From an uncultured Verrucomicrobiota bacterium (GTDB lineage Bacteria; Verrucomicrobiota; Verrucomicrobiia; Chthoniobacterales; SZAS-18): a DNA stretch of 9,571 nt. The stretch is from contig CALMVM010000344.1 in NCBI GenBank assembly GCA_937873255.1, positions 1,927 through 11,497 on the forward strand. Direction: 5' to 3'. Under the pieces are notes generated by a model. That model saw only the letters and a program-made list of their open reading frames with translations. It was not told where the DNA came from and searched no databases. How positions within the stretch are numbered: position 1 is the first letter of the stretch; every line of letters begins with the position of its first letter. Below are positions 1 to 5,843 of this stretch, piece after piece. The position numbers and the translations under genes were made by a program.

Positions 1-1769
1 CTCCGGGGCTGATGATAGTCGGAGACGGTGGTGTCAGGTTGGCTGTTGCGCTCGGACGCCGTGTTGTCGGCGGCGGTCGGCGGGGGAGTGGCTGACACCG
101 CCGGCTGATCGCCCTGCCGGCCGCTGCCGACCTGCTGGATCGTCACCGCCAGCGACGTGGAAGCCTCCGCGTCGGCAATCGTGACCTGCGGGTCTTTGAA
201 CAGCGCGCGCTCCTCGTCCGTGAGCGGGGTCGAGGGACGGCCGAGTTCCTCGATCTGCGCGTTGAGCGTGGTGCTCTGCACGTCGAGGCGGAACAGTTCG
301 TCGTTCAGGAGTTTGCGGGCCGACGCGCGGCGCGACTGCGCCTTGAGTTGATCCAGGACGATCTTCCGTAGGAGTTCGTTCTCGTGGGTCATCTTGGCGA
401 AATCCTCGCCGGTCATGCCCTTGGCCTTCATCTCGTCGAGCTTCTTCGCCCCTTCGTCGAGTTGCTGGCGAAGCTCCGTGACGGTCGTCGCCGAACGGTC
501 GGCCTGGTCGCGGGTGGAGGCGAGTTGGTCGCGCAGGCCAGTCAATTCCTGCTGCATGCCGGCGAGTTCCTCCTTCTTCTTGACCGACTCCTCGGTGAGC
601 GTGGTGATCTGCTTTTCGGCGGCGGTCAACTTGTCGTTGAGGCCCGCATTCTGGGACTGGAGTTCCTCGATCTTGTGGGCAGCGTCGCGAGTAAGTTCGA
701 CCTGCGCGGCGGCGGCGTCGCGCTCCTTCGTCAGCACAGCGATCTTTTCCTCGTCCTGGGTGACGCGCGCATCGAACTCCTGCCGGGTCTTCGCCACGTT
801 GTCCATGTCTCCCTGAGCGTGGAGGAGCTGCCGCTTGAGATCCGCCACCTGATCGCGCAGTTCCTTGCGGGTCTGCAACGCTTCGGGACCTTTCGCGGAA
901 ATGTCTTTCAGCCGGTCCTCGGCCTTCGAAAGCCGGGTCTGCAATTGGTCCCGGTCCGTCCTGGTCTGGTCGAACTTCTTTTGCGCGGCCTGGGCATCCG
1001 CCCGCGCGGATTTCATCTGCGACTCCATCTCGTCGCGCTGCTTGACGAGGTCCTGCCGTTCCTTCTCGGCGGCGGCGGCGGCCTCCTGCTTCTCCTTTTG
1101 CATGGCCGCGAGCGCCTTCTTCTTTTCTTCCTGTGCAGCGGTGAGAGACTCGCGGGCGGATTTGAGTTCCTTCTCGGTCTTGGCGAGTTTGCCCTTCAAC
1201 TCGGAAACGGTCCGGTCGAGCGCCTCGGTGGACACGCTGTTATTAGTGGGCGGAGTGAGGCTGCCGGGAGGGCCGAGGTTGACATCCGGCGCGGGCAGAT
1301 CGTCGTCGGAAGCCCCCGGCCGGTTGGCCGTGGGCGGAGGCGTGGCGGCTTGCAGCGTGCGGTTTTCCTCCAGACGGCGGATCGTGTCGGTCGTGTTGCG
1401 CAGACGATAGCGAACGATCAGCGGCTGCCAGTTGGGATTGGTCTGGGTGAGTTGCGAGAGCAGACTCGCGGCGAATCGATACTTGGCGAGCGCGGGCGCG
1501 CGTTTCCCTTCCTGCTCGAGTTTTTCGGCCTGCTGGACGGACGTGTACGCCTTGAGGAAAACTTCGGACGGATCGTTCGTGTTCACGCTTTCCTGCTGCG
1601 CCGACCCATTGCGCGGATCGACGGTCTGCGCGCCGCCGACCGCACCAAAGCTCAGCGAGGCCAGCGCACCCAACAACACGCATTTGGATGACAGGCCGCC
1701 ACGCCAGCTATTCACGGGGGACCAACGCGCATCGGTCATCGCGTCACGCAGGAAACGGGGGATGTTCAT
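1..1769 (-). CDS. Secreted/envelope coiled-coil protein with N-terminal TPR-like segment (3' end beyond window)
   Basis: Reading the minus strand from the ATG at 1769 gives 589 codons with no stop before the window edge, so the C-terminus is missing. Residues 31-46 are hydrophobic after a basic N-region, and GGA|Q at 45-48 looks like a signal-peptidase site, so export is likely. Residues about 68-135 look like a TPR-like helical hairpin ('AEKLEQEGKRAPALAKYRFA', then 'NPNWQPLIVRYRLR'). Residues 142-180 are Pro/Ala/Asn-rich. About 181-500 is a highly charged Lys/Glu/Gln/Ala heptad-type region, almost certainly a long coiled coil. From about 555 the chain is again Pro/Thr/Ser-rich. An in-frame ATG at codon 11 (1739) is an alternative start; neither has a Shine-Dalgarno. 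The function is unknown to me. I recall similar N-terminal segments in Verrucomicrobiota proteins but cannot check. An envelope structural or scaffolding role is inference only. Confidence 0.85.
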   Translation of the reverse strand, partial: MNIPRFLRDAMTDARWSPVNSWRGGLSSKCVLLGALASLSFGAVGGAQTVDPRNGSAQQESVNTNDPSEVFLKAYTSVQQAEKLEQEGKRAPALAKYRFAASLLSQLTQTNPNWQPLIVRYRLRNTTDTIRRLEENRTLQAATPPPTANRPGASDDDLPAPDVNLGPPGSLTPPTNNSVSTEALDRTVSELKGKLAKTEKELKSARESLTAAQEEKKKALAAMQKEKQEAAAAAEKERQDLVKQRDEMESQMKSARADAQAAQKKFDQTRTDRDQLQTRLSKAEDRLKDISAKGPEALQTRKELRDQVADLKRQLLHAQGDMDNVAKTRQEFDARVTQDEEKIAVLTKERDAAAAQVELTRDAAHKIEELQSQNAGLNDKLTAAEKQITTLTEESVKKKEELAGMQQELTGLRDQLASTRDQADRSATTVTELRQQLDEGAKKLDEMKAKGMTGEDFAKMTHENELLRKIVLDQLKAQSRRASARKLLNDELFRLDVQSTTLNAQIEELGRPSTPLTDEERALFKDPQVTIADAEASTSLAVTIQQVGSGRQGDQPAVSATPPPTAADNTASERNSQPDTTVSDYHQPR

Positions 1770-1853
1770 GAATGAAAAACAAGACGGTTCACCCGGGGAA
1801 GGGGAACTCGCCGGGAAAGCGTTTAGGGAAGAAACCGCGACGCTTGGTGGCAA

Positions 1854-1882
1854 TTTATATCACAGGGCGGCCGGGTTGACAG
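1854..1882 (-). promoter_or_regulatory. Candidate sigma70-type promoter for the coiled-coil gene
   Basis: On the minus strand CTGTCA (1882-1877, 4 of 6 matches to TTGACA) is followed after 17 bases by TATAAA (1859-1854, 5 of 6 matches to TATAAT). Transcription would begin near 1847 and give a leader of about 78 bases before the ATG at 1769. Its -35 box overlaps the -35 box of the opposite promoter. This is a consensus match only. Confidence 0.45.
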
Positions 1883-1904
1883 CGCAAAGTGCGCACCCTA
1901 CATT
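1876..1904 (+). promoter_or_regulatory. Candidate sigma70-type promoter for the HNH gene
   Basis: A perfect TTGACA (1876-1881) is followed after exactly 17 bases by TACATT (1899-1904, 4 of 6 matches to TATAAT). Transcription would begin near 1911, leaving a leader of about 29 bases that contains the Shine-Dalgarno at 1927-1932. This fits the TTG start at 1940 and argues against the in-frame GTG at 1889, which lies upstream of the -10 box. Confidence 0.55.
1882..1894. repeat. Short perfect inverted repeat in the promoter spacer (possible operator)
   Basis: GCGCA-AAG-TGCGC is a perfect 5-base inverted repeat with a 3-base centre. It lies between the -35 and -10 boxes of the HNH-gene promoter and touches the -35 box of the divergent promoter. 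A regulator bound here could affect both genes. The repeat is short and could be chance in GC-rich DNA. Confidence 0.3.
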
Positions 1905-1926
1905 GGAGCGCGAAGATTGTTCCCCC

Positions 1927-1932
1927 GGAGGA
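1927..1932 (+). promoter_or_regulatory. Strong Shine-Dalgarno that sets a TTG start
   Basis: GGAGGA lies 7 bases upstream of the in-frame TTG at 1940, an optimal spacing. It is the only clear, well-spaced Shine-Dalgarno before a gene in the window, and it decides the HNH gene's start in favour of TTG over the upstream GTG. Confidence 0.8.
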
Positions 1933-1939
1933 ACCTCAT

Positions 1940-2563
1940 TTGCCTCGCGTGCAAAGCGTTTTGGATAGCCCTGTTCTCGTTCTCAACCGGCTCTGGCAGG
2001 CCGTCAACATTTGCAGCGCGCGGCGTGCCTTCAACCTGCTCTACGAGGGCCATGCGCAGGTCGTCGCTGCCGACGATAGCGAGCGCAACTTCCTGACGCA
2101 CGACTTCGAGAGCTGGCGCGATCTGTCGGAGCGTTCGCCGGAGTCCGTGATGATCCAGGGCGTCTCGCTCAAAATCCGGGTCCCTCGCATCATCGTGCTG
2201 ATGTTCTTCGACCGGCTGCCGAAGAAGGAGGTCAAGTTCACGCGGCACAACATCTTCGAGCGCGATGGGAATACCTGTCAGTATTGCGGCCGGACCTTCG
2301 ACCGGCGCGACCTGAACCTCGACCACGTGATCCCGCGCGACAAAGGCGGCCTGACCACCTGGGAAAACATCGTTTGCTCGTGCGTCCGCTGCAACACCCG
2401 CAAGGGCAATAAACTCGCGCACGAGGTCAACATGGCGCTTATCCGCAAGCCGAAGCGTCCCAAGTGGCGGCCCTTCGTCCACCTGAGTTGGGGGGGCGTC
2501 CACGACGACAGTTGGCGGCACTTCGTGGACGTGGCCTACTGGAACGTCGAACTGGGCGACTAG
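1940..2563 (+). CDS. HNH endonuclease family protein
   Basis: The 207-residue product starts at TTG 1940, chosen for its strong Shine-Dalgarno and because the candidate promoter overlaps the alternative GTG at 1889. The N-terminal part (about 9-90) holds a conserved-looking segment 'PVLVLNRLWQAVNICSARRA', then 'FESWRDLS' and 'RVPRIIVLMFF'. The HNH/zinc-finger module follows: CxxC at C113/C116, DH at 128-129 (His129 the expected general base), GG at 136-137, N143, a second CxxC at C148/C151, and N152 with RKGN at 154-157. The tail is basic (KPKRPKWRPF), then aromatic-rich. All expected metal and nuclease residues are present, so it is probably an active cytoplasmic nuclease. The family is, as I recall, widespread and chromosomal; its biological role is not known to me. 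It is not next to a methylase or mobile element here. Confidence 0.93.
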   Translation: MPRVQSVLDSPVLVLNRLWQAVNICSARRAFNLLYEGHAQVVAADDSERNFLTHDFESWRDLSERSPESVMIQGVSLKIRVPRIIVLMFFDRLPKKEVKFTRHNIFERDGNTCQYCGRTFDRRDLNLDHVIPRDKGGLTTWENIVCSCVRCNTRKGNKLAHEVNMALIRKPKRPKWRPFVHLSWGGVHDDSWRHFVDVAYWNVELGD

Positions 2564-2594
2564 CGCGTACCGGACTTTCGAGCTTCCGTGCGCC

Positions 2595-4166
2595 CTACGG
2601 ATGATGCGCCATCGCGACGGGCGCGTCGGTCGAGGAAACCGTCGGCTTCGCCAAGCCACCGCCCAAAGCGGGCAACGGATAGATTCCAAGCACGAAGATC
2701 GCCGCGATCAGGATGGCAATCGTGATCTTCGAGACCAGGCCGACCGGGATCGGCGCGGCGGCCTCCTGGCCCACCGCGGTTGATTGGAAGTACATCGCCC
2801 GCACGACGCGCAGGTAATAATAAAATCCGCATCCCACCGTGATGACGCCGATGGCACACAGCAGAAACTGTTTTTGCGCCAACGCCACGTAGAACACGAG
2901 GAACTTGCCGATGAACCCGGCCGTCAACGGCAAGCCTGCCAGGGAGGCCATCGCCGTCAGCATGGCGAACGCGAGGAACGGCGAGCGCTTGGACAGGCCA
3001 TTGTAATCGGCGATGTCGTCGCCCGCCGAGTGGTTGGCGACGATGATCATCACGAGGAAAGAAAGCAGCGTCATCGGCAGATACGCCGCGAGGTAGAAGG
3101 ACACCGCCTCGCTGGGCAACACACCAACTGAAGCGGACGGCGAGGCGTTCATCGACGCGGCACTGGCGACGGCGATGAGCAGATACCCGGCGTGCGCGAT
3201 ACTCGAATAGGCCAGCAGGCGCTTGAGATTGTTTTGCGGAAGGGCGGCGAGGTTGCCGTAGATCAGCGTCGCGGCGGCAATCGTCACGAGCAGTCCGCTG
3301 ATCTTGCCCGCGATGGCCTGCGCGTAGAAAAACGCCAGCAGCACCCGCATGAACACGATGAACCCGGCCGCCTTCGACCCGACCGACAGGAAGGCCGCCA
3401 CCGGCGTCGGCGCGCCTTGATAAACGTCGGGCACCCAAATCTGGAACGGCACTGCCGCGATCTTGAAACCGAGCGCCACCGTGATCAGAAAAAAAGCGAA
3501 CATCACCGGGGCCGTGCTCACCGTCGCGCCCTCCGGATACAACCGCGCCAGCGCGACGGAAACCGCCGCGAGGTTGGTCTGGCCCGTGATGCCGAAAATC
3601 CACGTGATGCCGTATACCAGGAACCCGGTCGAGAGCGCCCCGAGGATGAGATACTTGACCCCCGCTTCGAGCGACGCCGCGTTGCGCCGCGTGTAGCTGA
3701 CCAGCACGTAGAAGGAAATCGTGACGAGTTCGAGCGAAACGAAAATCATCACGAAGTCCACCGCCGAGACCATCCACATCAGGCCCGCGCAGGTCAGCAC
3801 CGGCAAGGCGAGGAACTCGCCGAGGCCGCCGTGTTTGCTTGCGCCCGGGGTGAACTTGCGGATGACGCCCAGGTACTCGACCGACATCAGGAGGACAACG
3901 GCGGTCGTGATCAGCGCGAAGCGTTTGAAGAACAACGCCGGGGCATCCAGGCTGTAAAACGATTGGTAGGAAGAGGTAAGGTCCGAGTTGGACAATGTCA
4001 CCGAGACCGGGTGCGCCGAGTAACTGGCAGCCAGCACGACGAGCAATCCGGCAACGCCCGTCCACGCGAGGACGCGCTTGTCCCCGTTGATGAACAGTTC
4101 GGCAAGCAACAGCAGCAGGCCCAGTCCGAGAACCGCGGCTTCCAAAATATACGGAGGCAGGTGCAT
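2595..4166 (-). CDS. nuoN: NADH-quinone oxidoreductase subunit N
   Basis: NuoN is one of the three antiporter-like proton-pumping subunits in the complex I membrane arm. From the ATG at 4166 the product is 523 residues (E. coli about 485) and almost entirely transmembrane helices. Signature blocks are 'LELVTISFYVLVSYTRR', 'GFKIAAVPFQIWVPDVYQGA', 'GSKAAGF' and 'AGLPLTAGFIGKF'. The expected channel residues are all there: Glu146 (helix 5), Lys235 (helix 7), Lys265 (helix 8) and Lys421 (helix 12). A TTG at 4199 would add 11 residues and overlap the nuoM stop (TTGA), allowing translational coupling. I prefer the ATG because it gives a typical N-terminus and has the pyrimidine-rich leader of its neighbours. 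This is the last gene of the operon. Its TAG lies 31 bases from the convergent HNH stop, and no convincing terminator is seen in the gap. Confidence 0.97.
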   Translation of the reverse strand: MHLPPYILEAAVLGLGLLLLLAELFINGDKRVLAWTGVAGLLVVLAASYSAHPVSVTLSNSDLTSSYQSFYSLDAPALFFKRFALITTAVVLLMSVEYLGVIRKFTPGASKHGGLGEFLALPVLTCAGLMWMVSAVDFVMIFVSLELVTISFYVLVSYTRRNAASLEAGVKYLILGALSTGFLVYGITWIFGITGQTNLAAVSVALARLYPEGATVSTAPVMFAFFLITVALGFKIAAVPFQIWVPDVYQGAPTPVAAFLSVGSKAAGFIVFMRVLLAFFYAQAIAGKISGLLVTIAAATLIYGNLAALPQNNLKRLLAYSSIAHAGYLLIAVASAASMNASPSASVGVLPSEAVSFYLAAYLPMTLLSFLVMIIVANHSAGDDIADYNGLSKRSPFLAFAMLTAMASLAGLPLTAGFIGKFLVFYVALAQKQFLLCAIGVITVGCGFYYYLRVVRAMYFQSTAVGQEAAAPIPVGLVSKITIAILIAAIFVLGIYPLPALGGGLAKPTVSSTDAPVAMAHHP

Positions 4167-4195
4167 AAACAAAGGGCCCGATGCGCGGAAGCCGA

Positions 4196-5827
4196 TCAAC
4201 TACGAGGCTCCGCTCCGGCGGCGGGTAAGGTGGCGGTCGGCGCGGATGTGCCGCTGCCGGCATCGGACCGGGTGCCGGGCGCGCCGGCCGGGATGGCGTC
4301 GATGATGGAAGGCCTGAGCGCGTTGACCAGAACGCCCGGTTTAAAGCCGACGAGCACCAACCCGAAAATCAAAATCACCAACGCCCAGCGACGGCCGCCG
4401 ACAAGGTCCGCGTACGCCCCCGGCGGCGCGGCCGGGATATTTTCCTCCGTCACGCGCGCCTCGCCGAGAAACACCCGTCGGTATGCGCGGAGCATGTAGA
4501 CGGCGGACATTACCACTCCCCAAAGCGCGACAATCGTGGCGATCTGGTGGTGGTCGAACAGCTTGGTCATCATCCGCGCGCGGTGATCCTCCGCGCCGAA
4601 CGCACCGAAGAAAACCATCACTTCCGACGCGAAGTTCGCAAAGCCCGGCAGCCCGATGGACGCAAACAGCCCGAGGCCGAACGCCAGTGCCAGGAACGGC
4701 ATCGTACGCGCGAGCCCGCCGAGTTCGTCCATGCGCAGGGTGCCGGTGCGCGTCCGCAATTCCCCGGCCACCGCAAAGAGCACCGCGATGGAAAGCCCGT
4801 GCGCGAACATCAGCGTCGCCGCGCCGGTCAGGCCGATGAGGTTCAGGCTGGAGATGCCCAGGAAAATGTACCCCATGTGCATCACGCTCGAATAGCCGAG
4901 CATCAGGTCGAGGCGTTTCTGCGCGATGGTCACGAAACCGACGTAGAGAATGTTCCCCGCCAACAGGATGAGCAGGAGGTTCATCCAGTGATGCATCCCG
5001 TCGGGCAGCAGCGGAACGGCGATGCGGATCAAGCCGTAGAGGCCGAATTTCTTGAGCACGCCCGCATGCAGCATCGCGGCCGGTGTCGGCGCGGTGGCGT
5101 ATGCCGACGGTGCCCAAGTATGGAACGGGAACAGCGAGATCAACGTCCCGAAACCGACCAGTACCAATGGGAAGATCCAGTTTTGGGTCGCGTGGCTGAG
5201 CGGATGATCGAGCGCGGCCAGTTTCGTCAGATCGAACGTGCGGTCGGCCTCAGGCAGGTTCACGTACAGTCCCACGAGTCCGAGCAGCAGGATGAAGCTG
5301 CCCACCGCGAGGTAGATCGTGATTTTCCACGCGGCGGCGACGCGGTCCTCGCCGTGCCCCCAGATGCCGATCAGGAGGAAAGTCGGGATGAGAGCCAATT
5401 CGTGGAACGCGTAGAAAAAGAACAGGTCGAACGAAATGAAGGCCCCGATGGCCCCCGCCGCGATGAACAACAGGCACGCATAGAAGCCGTTCGCGCCCTG
5501 TTCCATTTTCGGCGACACCCAGACGGCGCTCAACGTCACCAGGCTGGTGAGCACGACCATCATCAGACTCAGACCATCGAGGCCGAGGCGGAAATTCAGG
5601 TCGAGCGCCGGGATCACCGGGAACATGACGTACGAAAACGCCTTCCGGTATTCCAGATAGTCCGCGCAGAGCAGCCCCACGAAAATCACGTTGAACCACG
5701 CCGCGATCATCGACGTGCGCCGCGCGGGCGCGCCGAAGAGGACCGCCAGCGCCGCGACGAGCGGCACGAAAAGCACCAGCGGCAACAGGCTCTCGCCGAT
5801 AGACATGATTTGCGTGTCGTGAGGCAT
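4196..5827 (-). CDS. nuoM: NADH-quinone oxidoreductase subunit M, atypical (no helix-7 lysine)
   Basis: NuoM is an antiporter-like proton-pumping subunit of complex I. The product is 543 residues (E. coli about 509). Family landmarks are Glu143 (helix 5, in 'FHELALIPTFLLIGIWGHGE'), 'SLFPFHTWAPSAYATAPTP', Lys260 (helix 8), 'GYSSVMHMGYIFLG' and Glu402 in helix 12 ('NFASEVMVFFGAF'). The helix-7 lysine (Lys234 in E. coli) is replaced by Leu229, and residues 203-258 contain no Lys or Arg at all. The usual PDAH after the helix is PSAY here, and helix 8 carries an extra His254 and Lys259. The C-terminus has a low-complexity Ala/Gly/Pro/Ser/Thr tail from about 512. The ATG at 5827 has no Shine-Dalgarno; codon 8 is also ATG. 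nuoL ends 16 bases upstream. The subunit assignment is certain; how the channel works is open. Confidence 0.97.
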   Translation of the reverse strand: MPHDTQIMSIGESLLPLVLFVPLVAALAVLFGAPARRTSMIAAWFNVIFVGLLCADYLEYRKAFSYVMFPVIPALDLNFRLGLDGLSLMMVVLTSLVTLSAVWVSPKMEQGANGFYACLLFIAAGAIGAFISFDLFFFYAFHELALIPTFLLIGIWGHGEDRVAAAWKITIYLAVGSFILLLGLVGLYVNLPEADRTFDLTKLAALDHPLSHATQNWIFPLVLVGFGTLISLFPFHTWAPSAYATAPTPAAMLHAGVLKKFGLYGLIRIAVPLLPDGMHHWMNLLLILLAGNILYVGFVTIAQKRLDLMLGYSSVMHMGYIFLGISSLNLIGLTGAATLMFAHGLSIAVLFAVAGELRTRTGTLRMDELGGLARTMPFLALAFGLGLFASIGLPGFANFASEVMVFFGAFGAEDHRARMMTKLFDHHQIATIVALWGVVMSAVYMLRAYRRVFLGEARVTEENIPAAPPGAYADLVGGRRWALVILIFGLVLVGFKPGVLVNALRPSIIDAIPAGAPGTRSDAGSGTSAPTATLPAAGAEPRS

Positions 5828-5843
5828 AGGAAACGGCTCGGGA

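Noticed and set aside
384..1691. Plus-strand open frame (435 codons) antisense to the coiled-coil gene
   Set aside because: The Leu/Gly/Arg-rich product is what antisense reading of Lys/Glu/Gln coiled-coil codons (CTC, TTC, CTG on the complement) produces. The minus-strand frame has a signal peptide and consistent domain layout instead.
1817..1845. Inverted repeat AAGCGT...ACGCTT in the coiled-coil gene leader
   Set aside because: Six-base arms with a 17-base loop are weak and could be chance; no riboswitch-like or attenuator-like pattern surrounds it.
1889..1942. Upstream in-frame GTG start that would lengthen the HNH protein by 17 residues
   Set aside because: It lies in the spacer of the apparent promoter, has no Shine-Dalgarno, and the added residues do not resemble the family N-terminus. 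The TTG at 1940 has GGAGGA at 7 bases.
2563..2593. Imperfect hairpin between the convergent HNH and nuoN stops
   Set aside because: Only two 4-base stems (GCGC and CGGA/TCCG) with an asymmetric internal loop and a 10-base loop, and no T-run on either strand. Not enough to call an intrinsic terminator.
2560..4263. 567-codon minus-strand frame overlapping nuoN in another phase
   Set aside because: Arg/Gly/Pro/Ala-rich product with no membrane segments; a frame-shifted shadow of nuoN.
3192..4499. Long plus-strand open frame (435 codons) antisense to nuoN and the end of nuoM
   Set aside because: Charged, repetitive composition typical of an antisense shadow; no recognisable motif.
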